A model generated the notes under the pieces. It had not been told where the DNA came from. It made no database searches and saw only the letters and a list, made by a program, of their open reading frames with translations. The position numbers and the translations under genes were made by a program. Of a stretch of 64,000 nucleotides of DNA, positions 1 to 9,600 are shown one piece after another (the stretch's first letter is position 1; the number at the start of each line of letters is the position of its first letter). Source of the DNA: Flavobacterium sp. (GTDB lineage Bacteria > Bacteroidota > Bacteroidia > Flavobacteriales > Flavobacteriaceae); assembly GCA_015234525.1 (NCBI GenBank), contig JADGMX010000041.1:1-64000 (forward strand), given 5' to 3'.

Positions 1-384
1 GCTCCGTTCGGACTACGCCCTCGGGTCTTTAGAAAACCCTTCACTTACGTGAGGGATTTTTTGTTTTATAGGAATGACGTGTTCAGGCTAACGTCCTCGG
101 TTCGTCGCTTTTAGCTGCGGCCGTTCGGACTACGTCCTCGGGTCTCTAATCTTTGTTTTAGAATATTAGCAAAATAAAGTTCTTGTAGAGAAGACAATCT
201 GCTATTCTCTTTTGCCGGATTCGGCCGTTGGTCCTAAACAGTTTTAAAACTGATCCTTTTAGAATAGTTTCGTCTATAAAGACGTCGAACCCTAACTATA
301 TTTTTTATCGCTCAGAGTAACTTGTGCTAATATGTTTTTTTGGTATTCAACAAATTAATATATTTGAGACTAATTTTCTGCGTT
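1..384. other. Intergenic region with direct repeats, no gene seen
   Basis: No convincing coding sequence lies here. The stretch has two close copies of a repeat, at about 4-30 and 121-147, sharing CCGTTCGGACTACG and CCTCGGGTCT, with a weaker relative at about 80-105 (GTTCAGGCTAACG, then CCTCGG). A hairpin of the terminator type is listed separately. The rest is AT-rich and shows nothing I recognise. Confidence 0.5.
37..64 (+). terminator. Possible terminator hairpin with T tract
   Basis: An imperfect stem (CCCTTCAC against GTGAGGG) closes a short loop and is followed by ATTTTTTG. It would end transcription coming from the left, from a gene outside the window. Confidence 0.45.
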
Positions 385-663
385 ATGAAAACTCTAGTAA
401 TAACCATAGCTTTTTTATCATCGGGATTGTCATCTTACAAAGAAATGCCAAGTCCGATTTGGTATAGCTTATCAAAGAAGATCCTGGTTGAGACTCAGCG
501 ACTGATTGGTAATGAACAGCCGGCTGAACCTATAGCTAAAAAGAATACAGTTGTTAAACGTGCGAAAGTGATCAAGGTTCCCTTGAAATGTCAGCAATCG
601 AAGGAATCTAAGATTCAGTCTACGATTGTTCCGACCGACAAAGATACGTTGCACGAAATTTAG
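385..663 (+). CDS. Small hypothetical protein with possible signal peptide
   Basis: I do not recognise a family. The frame is open from 340, but the ATG at 385 gives a better start because it begins with MKTLVITIAFLSSG, a short hydrophobic N-terminus like a signal peptide or anchor. The remaining ~75 residues are polar and rich in lysine (KKNTVVKRAKVIKV) with no domain motif. The gene stands alone, between a repeat-rich spacer and a palindromic repeat, and may be a chance frame. It could be a small secreted or inner-membrane protein. Confidence 0.35.
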   Translation: MKTLVITIAFLSSGLSSYKEMPSPIWYSLSKKILVETQRLIGNEQPAEPIAKKNTVVKRAKVIKVPLKCQQSKESKIQSTIVPTDKDTLHEI

Positions 664-681
664 CAATCTGGTTTCAGATAT

Positions 682-761
682 GGCGCGTGAGGGATAGTAG
701 CGGTATCCTCGTAGCCTCGAGGAGAGATTTAGCGAATAGCCCGCCCTGAAAGGCACGCCAT
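682..761. repeat. Palindromic element copy 1 (type B)
   Basis: Left arm GCGTGAGGGAT, then AGCGGTATCC. Central hairpin is TCCTCG (706-711) against CGAGGA (718-723). This is followed by AGCGAATAGCCCG, a small second hairpin CCT/AGG, and the closing arm CACGCC. GCGTG pairs with CACGC. It is one of twelve related copies in the window. Confidence 0.75.
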
Positions 762-768
762 AATAATA

Positions 769-2016
769 ATGATCAATACGACAAAAAAAGTACTTATAAT
801 TGGACAGGTATGGCCTGAGCCGACGTCATCTGCCGCCGGGACCAGGATGATGCAATTGATCGAACTTTTTCGCGATTTCAGTTATACAATTACATTCGCC
901 TCTACTGCAACTTCCGGAGAACATTCGGCTGCATTACCTGCTGAAATTTTGACCGAATCGATTACCCTAAACTCTGATTCGTTTGACGATTTTATATCGA
1001 AAAATCATTTTGATATCGTTATCTATGACCGTTTTATGATTGAGGAACAATTTGGATGGCGCGTTGGGAGGCAATTGCCAAACGCGGTTCGGATCTTAAA
1101 TACGGAAGACCTGCACTCGCTTCGTTCGGCCAGGGAAATTTGCCGGAAACGGAATGTTCCTTTTTCAATTCAGCAAATGAAGCGTGAAGATATCACAAAG
1201 CGAGAGGTTGCGTCGATTTTGCGATGTGACATGACGCTCATGGTATCTTCTTTTGAAATAGAACTGCTGGTTGGTACTTTTACTATTGATCGAAATCTGC
1301 TTTTTTACTTGCCCTTATTTTTCGCGAAAAATTCGGGTACGCCCGAAATTGGATTTTCTAAGCGGAAAGATTTTATTTTCATTGGAAATTTTTATCATAG
1401 GCCGAACAAAGATGCGGTCCGATTTCTTAAAACCTCGATTTGGCCGCAATTAAAAGATTCCGTGCCGGAAGCATCGATGCAAATCTATGGGGCTTATCCT
1501 GATTCTGAAGTGCTTCAGATGACCAATAAACGGGATCGGTTTTTTGTGAACGGGCGGGCCGATGATGCCAATTTGCTTGTTGCTCAATCCCGCGTTGTTC
1601 TGGCGCCATTGCGTTTTGGTGCCGGTATTAAAGGCAAACTACTCGAGGCGATGGCAAATGGAACTCCGAGTGTAACAACTGAGATCGGTGCAGAGGGAAT
1701 TTCTGAAGCGGATTTATGGCCGGGAATTGTTGCTGATGATCAAGAGCAATTTATCTCTGGTGCAGCAACCTTGTATGCTGATGAGGCCAAATGGCAAGCG
1801 GCGCATGAGACTGGTTTTGACATTTTGCAGCGTACATTTTCACGCGAGCACTATGCAGAAAGTTTCCGCGGCCGATTAGCCGATTTAATTGATAATCTTG
1901 ACGAGCATCGCAGTTTAAATTTCTTTGGCGAAATGCTACATTTTCACACATTGCGAAGCACTGAATATTTATCGCGGTGGATCGAAGAAAAGCAAAAAAA
2001 ATCCCGTCATTTCTGA
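769..2016 (+). CDS. Glycosyltransferase, GT4-like (GT-B fold)
   Basis: A likely cytoplasmic or membrane-associated sugar transferase for surface polysaccharide or glycoprotein; donor and acceptor cannot be told from sequence. The N-terminal half starts with a Rossmann-like strand (KKVLIIGQVWPEP) and a glycine/alanine-rich loop (SSAAGTRMMQL). The C-terminal half has the family signature: a KDFIFIGNFYHRPN segment near residue 205, then LAPLRFGAGIKGKLLEAM around 278-295, where the Glu of EAMANGTP is the usual donor-binding residue. Length (415) is normal for GT4. It stands alone downstream of a palindromic repeat and is convergent with pdhC. Its stop codon falls inside a shared terminator hairpin. 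Confidence 0.8.
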   Translation: MINTTKKVLIIGQVWPEPTSSAAGTRMMQLIELFRDFSYTITFASTATSGEHSAALPAEILTESITLNSDSFDDFISKNHFDIVIYDRFMIEEQFGWRVGRQLPNAVRILNTEDLHSLRSAREICRKRNVPFSIQQMKREDITKREVASILRCDMTLMVSSFEIELLVGTFTIDRNLLFYLPLFFAKNSGTPEIGFSKRKDFIFIGNFYHRPNKDAVRFLKTSIWPQLKDSVPEASMQIYGAYPDSEVLQMTNKRDRFFVNGRADDANLLVAQSRVVLAPLRFGAGIKGKLLEAMANGTPSVTTEIGAEGISEADLWPGIVADDQEQFISGAATLYADEAKWQAAHETGFDILQRTFSREHYAESFRGRLADLIDNLDEHRSLNFFGEMLHFHTLRSTEYLSRWIEEKQKKSRHF

Positions 2017-2025
2017 CAGGATTTA
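1998..2025. terminator. Bidirectional terminator between GT4 gene and pdhC
   Basis: Stem AAATCCCGTCA (1999-2009) against TGACAGGATTT (2014-2024), one C/A mismatch, loop TTTC. It overlaps the GT4 stop codon. The A-run on the left gives a T tract for minus-strand transcripts leaving pdhC. Confidence 0.6.
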
Positions 2026-2029
2026 TATG

Positions 2030-3712
2030 TTAAGCTAACATTGTAACCGGATTTTCGAGATACTGTCGCAGTGTTTGGAGGAATTGTGCTCCAGTGGCGC
2101 CATCAACTGTTCGGTGATCGCAGGCTAATGTGACTTTCATTGTATTTCCAACCACGATCTGACCGTCTTTCACAACCGGTTTTTCCTCGATCGCACCTAC
2201 AGATAGTATCGCAGAATTTGGTTGGTTGATGATTGACGTAAACTCGCTTATACCGAACATTCCCAGGTTTGAAACAGTAAACGTGCTGCCTTCCATTTCG
2301 GCAGGCTGCAATTTTTTAGTTTTTGCACGAGCGGCAACATCGCGGACACCTGCACCAATTTGTGTCAAGCTAAGCTGATCGGCGAATTTTAGTACAGGTA
2401 CTACAAGTCCATCTTCAACTGCAACAGCCACACCCATATGAACATGATGATGAATCAACGTTGCATCGTCTTTCCATTGCGAGTTCACTTTCGGATGTTT
2501 TTTAAGAGCCATCGCGCAAGCTTTAATCACCATATCGTTAAATGAAACTTTGGTTTCAGGTAGCGCATTAATGATTCCGCGTGACAAAATTGCACCGGTC
2601 ATGTCGACTTCTATTGTCAGATAATAATGTGGCGCTGTAAATTTTGATTCAGAAAGTCGTCTTGCAATTGTTTTACGCATCTGCGAGTTCTTGATTTCCT
2701 CGGTATGCATTTCACCAGCGGGAACAAATGGTTTCACCGGTGTTTGAGTTGCTTGCTGCTCATCAGATTTTTTCTCTGGTTGTGCGGCGTCGACTTTCTC
2801 TTCTTTATAATTTTCGACATCAGATTTAACGATTCGGCCGTTTTCGCCTGAACCTTTAATTTTTGAGATATTGATGCCTTTTTCTTGTGCGATTTTGCGC
2901 GCAAGAGGTGAAATGAAAACGCGTTTACCGTCTTGACTAACCTCTTCGTGGTCGTCAGCGCTGTCCTCTTTTGAATCTTTTGCTTCCTGGGTTGGTTCGT
3001 CTGACGATTTTTCTTGTTTTGGTTCAGACGGCTTATTGCCGGATTTATAACCTTCGATTACTCCGGTCACATCTGTACCTTCAGGCCCGATGATCGCGAG
3101 AACACTGTCGATTGGAGCAGACTGACCTTCTTCAATTCCGATTGCCAATAAGGTACCAGCGTTGAATGACTCAAATTCCATTGTGGCTTTATCGGTTTCG
3201 ATTTCAGCTAGAATGTCGCCTTCTTGAACTTTATCACCAACTTTTTTCAACCATGTTGCCACAGTTCCTTCAGTCATGGTGTCGCTAAGACGTGGCATGG
3301 TAACAACCACGACGTCTTTTGGCAATTCGGTAGATTTCGGTTTCTGATCTTCCGATTTATCTTCTTCTTTTTTATCGTCTTCAGGTTTTGAATCAGAAGG
3401 TTTTTCAGCTTCTTTCGAAGTTTCGTCCTTTGATTTATCGTCACCACCTTTTAGTAGGGACGAAATGTCTTCACCTTCTTCACCGATGATGGCAAGTAAT
3501 GAATCAACCGGAGCCGACTCACCTTCGTTGATGCCAATATGCAAAAGCGTTCCGGAATTGAATGATTCAAATTCCATCGTTGCTTTATCGGTTTCGATCT
3601 CGGCTAAAATATCACCTTCCTGAACTTTGTCTCCGACTTTCTTCAGCCACGTTGCTACAGTTCCTTCAGTCATTGTATCGCTGAGGCGCGGCATTGTAAT
3701 TTTTGTTGCCAT
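2030..3712 (-). CDS. pdhC: Pyruvate dehydrogenase E2, dihydrolipoamide acetyltransferase
   Basis: Core E2 of the pyruvate dehydrogenase complex; moves the acetyl group from E1-bound hydroxyethyl-ThDP via lipoyl-lysine to CoA. The 560 residues show two lipoyl domains, with lipoylated lysines expected at K43 and K175 (ETDKATMEF), separated by acidic Lys/Glu/Ser/Asp/Pro linkers. A peripheral subunit-binding domain follows at ~265-302 (FISPLARKIAQEKG), then the catalytic domain from ~335 to the end with DHRTVDG (H533, D537). A 47-residue block of the two lipoyl domains is identical in protein but not in DNA. It starts 3 nt after pdhA ends, so the two are co-transcribed. No E1-beta or E3 gene is adjacent. 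Confidence 0.95.
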   Translation of the reverse strand: MATKITMPRLSDTMTEGTVATWLKKVGDKVQEGDILAEIETDKATMEFESFNSGTLLHIGINEGESAPVDSLLAIIGEEGEDISSLLKGGDDKSKDETSKEAEKPSDSKPEDDKKEEDKSEDQKPKSTELPKDVVVVTMPRLSDTMTEGTVATWLKKVGDKVQEGDILAEIETDKATMEFESFNAGTLLAIGIEEGQSAPIDSVLAIIGPEGTDVTGVIEGYKSGNKPSEPKQEKSSDEPTQEAKDSKEDSADDHEEVSQDGKRVFISPLARKIAQEKGINISKIKGSGENGRIVKSDVENYKEEKVDAAQPEKKSDEQQATQTPVKPFVPAGEMHTEEIKNSQMRKTIARRLSESKFTAPHYYLTIEVDMTGAILSRGIINALPETKVSFNDMVIKACAMALKKHPKVNSQWKDDATLIHHHVHMGVAVAVEDGLVVPVLKFADQLSLTQIGAGVRDVAARAKTKKLQPAEMEGSTFTVSNLGMFGISEFTSIINQPNSAILSVGAIEEKPVVKDGQIVVGNTMKVTLACDHRTVDGATGAQFLQTLRQYLENPVTMLA

Positions 3713-3715
3713 CTG

Positions 3716-4714
3716 TTATAGTTTGTGAGGGATGAAAGGATAATTTTCCTGATCGTATACAACATCGTAAAGCTGAGAAACTTCCGGGAATGGAGATTCT
3801 TCTGCAAACGTCGCACATTCTTCGACAAGATCTTTTACTCGGGCGTCGATAGTTTCGATTTCACTTTCGGTCGCGTAATTATTTTCTTTGATGATATCGA
3901 GCACTTGTGTGATCGGATCGATCTTTTTATATTCTTCGACCTCTTCTTTTGAACGATACAATTGCGCATCAGACATTGAATGGCCTCGGTAACGATATGT
4001 TTTCATTTCCAGGAAAGTCGGTCCATCGCCACGGCGTGCGCGGTCAATAGCTTCTTCCATGGCTTCAGCTACTTTCACCGGGTTCATTCCGTCTACAGGT
4101 CCGCAAGGCATTTCATAGCCTAAACCAAGCTTCCAGATGTCAGTGTGGTTTGCGGTTCTTTCAACTGATGTTCCCATCGCATATCCATTATTTTCAACAA
4201 TGAATACCACCGGCAATTTCCAAAGCATCGCCATGTTGAAAGCCTCGTGAAGTGAACCTTGTCGAGCTGCACCATCACCAAAATAGGTTAGTGTTACTCC
4301 GCCGGTATTAAAATATTTATCGGCGAAAGCGATACCTGCTCCAACGGGGATCTGTGCGCCTACAATCCCGTGTCCGCCGTAAAAGCCGTGTTCCTTTGAG
4401 AAGATGTGCATTGATCCACCCATTCCTTTTGAGGTACCGGTTGCTTTACCAAGAAGTTCAGCCATTACCTTTCGTGGGTCAACACCCATTCCGATCGGTT
4501 GTACGTGGTTTCGGTATGCTGTAATCATTTTGTCTTTCGACAAGTCCATTGTGTGGAGCGCTCCTGCCAGAACTGCTTCTTGTCCATTATATAAATGGAG
4601 AAACCCGCGCACTTTTTGTTGAATGTATAAAGCTGCGAGTTTATCTTCAAATTTTCTCCAAAGCAGCATGTCTTCATACCACTTTAAATAAACTTCTTTG
4701 GTTATTTCTTTCAT
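3716..4714 (-). CDS. pdhA: Pyruvate dehydrogenase E1 component, alpha subunit
   Basis: ThDP-dependent decarboxylase subunit of the pyruvate dehydrogenase complex; pairs with an E1-beta encoded elsewhere. The ThDP/Mg motif runs from GDGAARQG (146-153) to the paired asparagines at 175-176 (FIVENNGYAMG). The phosphorylation-loop-like RYRGHSMSD lies near residue 240. The 332-residue length is typical of the alpha subunit alone, not the fused E1 (about 800-900). First gene of a two-gene unit with pdhC. A -7-like box lies 66 nt upstream in the gap after cdd. A branched-chain 2-oxoacid E1 is the main alternative, but the E2 linkage favours pyruvate. Confidence 0.92.
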   Translation of the reverse strand: MKEITKEVYLKWYEDMLLWRKFEDKLAALYIQQKVRGFLHLYNGQEAVLAGALHTMDLSKDKMITAYRNHVQPIGMGVDPRKVMAELLGKATGTSKGMGGSMHIFSKEHGFYGGHGIVGAQIPVGAGIAFADKYFNTGGVTLTYFGDGAARQGSLHEAFNMAMLWKLPVVFIVENNGYAMGTSVERTANHTDIWKLGLGYEMPCGPVDGMNPVKVAEAMEEAIDRARRGDGPTFLEMKTYRYRGHSMSDAQLYRSKEEVEEYKKIDPITQVLDIIKENNYATESEIETIDARVKDLVEECATFAEESPFPEVSQLYDVVYDQENYPFIPHKL

Positions 4715-4779
4715 CGGTTATTGTGAAGAGAATTATTAATGAAAAATACAGTCAAATAATGACCCTATTTCGCGAAGAG

Positions 4780-4787
4780 CAAAAATA
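4780..4787 (-). promoter_or_regulatory. Candidate -7 promoter box for pdhA-pdhC
   Basis: On the minus strand this reads TATTTTTG, an exact match to the Bacteroidota -7 consensus TAnnTTTG. No clear -33 TTTG/TTG is found at 17-23 nt spacing, so the call rests on one box and its position in the cdd-pdhA gap. Confidence 0.35.
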
Positions 4788-4823
4788 GCACATATCCACC
4801 GTAAGTAAAAATATTAATGCTTT

Positions 4824-5306
4824 TTACAAGAAGTTTTTGTCAAATGTAAAAGGCAATAGATTTTTAAGCGAGTCTGATTTGCAAATGACTCCGGTTTCGC
4901 CCATGAAATACATTTCGATGCCGATTTCTTGTCGCACTTCGTATTCGGCCAGCGATTGACGGCAGGCGCCGCAGGGCGGAATGGGAGCTGTCGTCTGATT
5001 AACGTCTGAAGCGGCGCTGATCGCAATTTGCCTGATCTTAGCGTTTGGATATTTTGCCCCAGCATAAAATACTGCTACTCGCTCTGCGCACAATCCGGAT
5101 GGAAATGCCGCGTTTTCTTGGTTAGAACCTTGAATGATTTCGCCGTTATCAAGCAAAACTGCTGCGCCGACTCTGAATTTCGAATAAGGTGCGTACGCTT
5201 CTTTGCGAGCAGCTACGGCCTTCTCCATCAGCATGGCTACATCGTTCGGCAATTCGGCTGTCGACTCGTAGATGGTATATTCTGAGGTAGATGTAATTTT
5301 GTGCAT
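4824..5306 (-). CDS. cdd: Cytidine deaminase
   Basis: Hydrolyses cytidine and deoxycytidine to uridine and deoxyuridine in pyrimidine salvage. The zinc site is of the tetrameric, all-Cys type: C73-A-E75 (E75 is the proton shuttle) and PCGAC with C112 and C115. The N-terminal substrate region AYAPYSKFRVGAA is at 38-49. At 160 residues it has some 20 extra N-terminal residues compared with compact homologues. It lies between porV and pdhA on the same strand, with a terminator separating it from porV and a candidate promoter separating it from pdhA, so it is probably its own unit. Confidence 0.93.
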   Translation of the reverse strand: MHKITSTSEYTIYESTAELPNDVAMLMEKAVAARKEAYAPYSKFRVGAAVLLDNGEIIQGSNQENAAFPSGLCAERVAVFYAGAKYPNAKIRQIAISAASDVNQTTAPIPPCGACRQSLAEYEVRQEIGIEMYFMGETGVICKSDSLKNLLPFTFDKNFL

Positions 5307-5321
5307 CGTTTAATTTTGAGG

Positions 5322-5354
5322 AAAAAAAATCCAGACCTCTATGAAATCTGGATT
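5322..5354 (-). terminator. Terminator after porV
   Basis: Stem AATCCAGA (5328-5335) against TCTGGATT (5347-5354). On the minus strand the stem is followed by a run of eight T (5329 down to 5322), ending the porU-porV transcript. Confidence 0.7.
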
Positions 5355-5375
5355 GTATTATAATTAATCAGGTGT

Positions 5376-6566
5376 CTAGTACTCTTCATAATTGTCACCG
5401 AAAGCAAATGCCAGTGAAAAGCGCAATGTGTTTTCAAGTGGGTTTTTAATTTTTGAGGCAGAGAACAAGTATGATACGTCAATTTTCACAACATTATATT
5501 TGAAGCCGGCTCCTAAAGCGAAAAATTTTCTGGCACCTTTTAGTTCGCTTTCGTTGAAATATCCTAAGCGGAAAGCGAATGAGTCCTGATACATATATTC
5601 AGCGCCAACAGCATATGTAAATTCTTGTAATTCTTCTTTGATTCCGTCGGGAGCGTCACCAAATGATTCGAAAATTCCTGAAACCCAGTTGATATCGCGA
5701 TAATTCTGATTGTTTTCAGCTCGAGCGATGTTTTCTTCTTCCTGGCTGATTTCACCATCGCCATTAATATCCTGGAAGTTTGGTGCTTGAGGAGTTGGTA
5801 CTAACAATTTTGTAACTTCAACTGCAACGCCAACTTTATTATACTCATCTAAAATGAAATCAAAACCACCACCTAAACGAAGATTCGCAGGTAGAAAGTT
5901 AGCATTTTCGTCGCCAGCCGCCTGATCGTACTTAATTTTTGGTCCGATGTTTTGGAAGTTGAATCCACCGCGCCATCTACCGTTAAAATCATTATAGGCA
6001 ATTTCTTCTGATTGATAGTATCCCGCAACATCAACTGCAAATGAGCTTGCTGGTTTTGCATCGCCAGACGCATCCTGAATTCTCAGGTTTGAGCGAATAT
6101 ATCGGCCGGCAACAGCCATTGAGAAACGTTCACTGAGTTTTAGCGAGTATGAAAGATCGATCGCAAGTTCGTTCGGTTTTACAATATTTGCTGGATCATC
6201 AAAGTTTTGACGCAATTCAATTTCTCCAAGTCCAAAGTAGCGCAAGCTTCCGGCAAAGGCCATTCGTTCGTCAAATCGGTTAAAATAGGTAACCTGACCA
6301 AGAGAAATGTCATTTACCAAGTCGGTCAGGTAAGGCGTATAGCTTACAGAAACCCCTTGTCTTTCTTGTGAGAATGCGTACTTCGCTGGGTTGTATTGTT
6401 GCGAATAAGCATCAGGTGCAGTTGCAACACCTTGATCTCCCATACCTGCAGATCTCGCATCGGCAGCAACCAATAAAAACGGAACGCCCGTAGTTATCAC
6501 TCTATCTTGTGCGTTCGCAAGTTGGAAACCCAGAAAACACAAAGCAATTATCGAATATTTTTTCAT
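5376..6566 (-). CDS. porV: Type IX secretion outer-membrane protein PorV (LptO)
   Basis: Outer-membrane beta-barrel of the FadL type that works with the PorU sortase; in the T9SS it collects cargo from the SprA translocon and delivers it for CTD cleavage. A signal peptide ends at about residue 19 (LANA/QD). The N-terminus ITTGVPFLLVAADARSAGMG followed by DQGVATAPDAYSQQYNPAK is typical of PorV. The rest alternates short beta strands, and it ends with an aromatic-rich final strand. An EF-hand-like insert (DINGDGEISQEEE) sits near residue 266. It follows porU by 39 nt and should share its transcript. A terminator lies just downstream. Confidence 0.92.
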   Translation of the reverse strand: MKKYSIIALCFLGFQLANAQDRVITTGVPFLLVAADARSAGMGDQGVATAPDAYSQQYNPAKYAFSQERQGVSVSYTPYLTDLVNDISLGQVTYFNRFDERMAFAGSLRYFGLGEIELRQNFDDPANIVKPNELAIDLSYSLKLSERFSMAVAGRYIRSNLRIQDASGDAKPASSFAVDVAGYYQSEEIAYNDFNGRWRGGFNFQNIGPKIKYDQAAGDENANFLPANLRLGGGFDFILDEYNKVGVAVEVTKLLVPTPQAPNFQDINGDGEISQEEENIARAENNQNYRDINWVSGIFESFGDAPDGIKEELQEFTYAVGAEYMYQDSFAFRLGYFNESELKGARKFFALGAGFKYNVVKIDVSYLFSASKIKNPLENTLRFSLAFAFGDNYEEY

Positions 6567-6605
6567 GAAATTATAGCCGGTTTGTTAAACAAATATAACA
6601 TTTTA

Positions 6606-9600
6606 TTAAAGGATTACAAGTTTCTCATACTTTTCCGTTTGGGTATTTGTGACTGACGACCTGACTGTCAGCTTATAAACATAAACGCCTTTTCCGATCT
6701 TATCGCCAAAATCATCACGCCCGTCCCAAGTAATTTCTCGTGACAGAAATCCTTCGGTATTAATCACCTGATTTCTCGTCCAAACAACTTTGCCGGTAAC
6801 GGTTAAAACCTGAATTTGCACATCTAAAGGTTCAAACGGACGGTTGTGCGTAAACCAAAACTGAGTATAACTGACAAATGGATTCGGATAGTTTAAAACG
6901 TTTGTGAGCGTGATCGACTCATCGCCAACCACTAAGAACTGTATTTCGGCCGTAACCGGATTGTTATAAACATCCCAAGCTTTAAAGGTAATAGTATGCA
7001 ACCCTTTGGAGAGGTTTCGAAACGGAAATCGCAATTTGCCTTTCGTGAAATCATCAAGTTCGGTTTCGTAGTAATCATTTAATAAATAGGGCTCACTTTC
7101 ATTTCCATCGAGAATCGCAACAATGTCATGGCCGATTCCACTCGCGGTATTAATTCCGTGTTCGTCTTCTAAAAAAGCCAGGAAAAACGGCGATTCATTG
7201 GTGATTCCACCGGAAACGAATGTCTCGTCATTCATGTATAATCGCACCTTTGGACCTGTGTTATCGGCAACGGCATTTTGATTTATGCCGCCGATTTTTA
7301 TAGTGGTATTATAACCTGACTTGTCTTCCAACAGCTGATTGCGCTTGGCATAAAAACTAATTCGGCCGTTACCAACCGGAATTCGGATATCTTGGGGAAC
7401 CACAAAGCCAAATTGAAATTGTCCATTGGTAATTGATGCATTTCCGCGAAAAATTGTCTCGCCGTTTGTCGAAAAGTTCATTGCAGGTGCGTTTCCGTCA
7501 TTATTTAGTGTTGCTCTGCTGATCTGTTTGTCGAAAATGTTGATCGCTAACTCGCCGTTATAATTTGATATCGGATTGTTCAATTCATCTGTAATCTGGC
7601 CCGAAAGCGTCACGTGCGACAATGCCTGAAGATTGTCAATCGGACCAGAAATTGGTTGTCCGTTGACGGCGGTTAATACGACGTTTGGTTTCGGAATTGC
7701 GAGCATCAGCGCCGGATCACCTAAAAATGTGACAACGTTTGTCGATGGGTTTGGCGTCTGATTTTTCGCATTCATCAATGCTTCGGCAATTGTGGGATAG
7801 GTATTCGAATTGACGTTATTTTGATATGCCAATAAATGTTGTGATAGTCGGTCGTTGAAATGTTCTGCCGGACCTTGGAAAATTGACCGTATGGTTGTAA
7901 TCATCGCGATTGCGCCTCCACGCGGATTCCAATATGTATACTCGCCGGCAGTTGGTCGGTACGGATTGTCAAATCTGGAAAATTCGCAAGTAATTGTGAT
8001 AAAAAGCGGGTACTTGTAACGGTTACTCAAATTTTCCCCATCAGCTTTTTCCCAGATCCGTTCGCCAGATAATCCGTCTTCACCACCATGACCGAGGTAG
8101 TTAAAGATTAATGCTCCTTTTTCAAAAGCGTTGAATAAATTTTCCCGAACGAGTGGGTATCGGTTTCCGCCCGCCGAAGTTTCTTGCACATAAGAGTCAA
8201 GAAATATTTTTGTGACATTGATCCAAGGTTTTTGGGCTGCGATCACGGTAGCTAGTTGGTTTTGACGTGCTTGCAACGATGCGTCGGCCGTCGTATCTGC
8301 ATCATCTGCAATAAATACGTAGTTGTTTCGCCAACTGCCGTATGATTGAATGTCGTGATAATCGATAACTTTTTGAACCATCTCGTCAGCTTGCTTAGCA
8401 TCTTTAACGATCATCCGCCCGACGGCAACATCAATTCCGCCTAAATTATAGGAGCCGATTGACATTCCTTCGGTATCAATAAGACCTTCATCTTCGTCCA
8501 GCATTCCGAAGAAGTCATCTGTTGCAAACGAAGCTTCACCAATACTGTAGCTATTCATAGCGTGATAAATTGGGATGACATTGGTATTGTTCGGAATTCT
8601 GTCTTTAAAGTCGAATGATGCATCGCCAAAAAGATTCAGATATTTTACTTTTCGCGCAGGATTTATGGCGTTGTGATAAACGTATTTGACGAAATTCCGG
8701 ATAGCGCCGATGTCTTGTTTCCCTGATCCAAATTCTTGGTAAATGCTTTCAGTTGAAACTACTTTTACATTTAATTGCGAATATGTTCGGTGAAAGTTCG
8801 CCAGCTTTTCAGCCTTTGTTATTAGTGATGAAGGCGAAATAATAAGGTAATCAACATCGTCTTGCGCACCTTGCGAATTTGTGAAGATAGTGCCCTTCAG
8901 GTTTTGGTTTGCAACGCGAGATTTGGATTCTTTCAGCGGGGTATAATAATCGGATTGATCGACCGCAATATATTCGCGGACTTCTCCAAGTGGCGCCCTG
9001 AACTTAAAGTCGGCTCCAGTAGTATTAATTGATTTTGTAACGTTATATATGTCGCTGATATCCCAAACCTGTGTAATTCCACTTGCAGTTGAAATTGAAA
9101 ATTCGCCTAAGCCCGAAGTCGTTGCGGCTGAATTATACCTGAATCGGAACTGCTTTCCGTACCCTTTTAAATTTCGGCTTGCCTGAAGGATGATATAATC
9201 GAGGTAAGATCTTGAACCGGGAACCCCGTTATTCTGATAATCGACGGTAATAGTGATGTTCTCTGCTGCCGGGATTGTTGTATTTGCGGGAAGTGAATTT
9301 GCACGCATTTCGGTACCGTCGGCAAGAGGCGGGATCAAAATTGTACCTACTTGCTGACCATTGGCTTTAATCGCAAATGATGTTTGATTAAAAGCTGCAG
9401 CGCCAGCCAAAACCTTTAACGAAACAGGTGCGGTTGCAACAATATTTGGAAATTTGAATGTGAAATCCTGAACATTATTGATGTTAAATGGCTCGCCAAA
9501 CCAGCGTCGTCCTAATCTTACCACGTTAGTCAGGTCTTTTTCGTGAAACTGGTAATCGTCGAAAGTTGAAATTTGAGTGATTGGCAGCGTGCTGTCGAGC

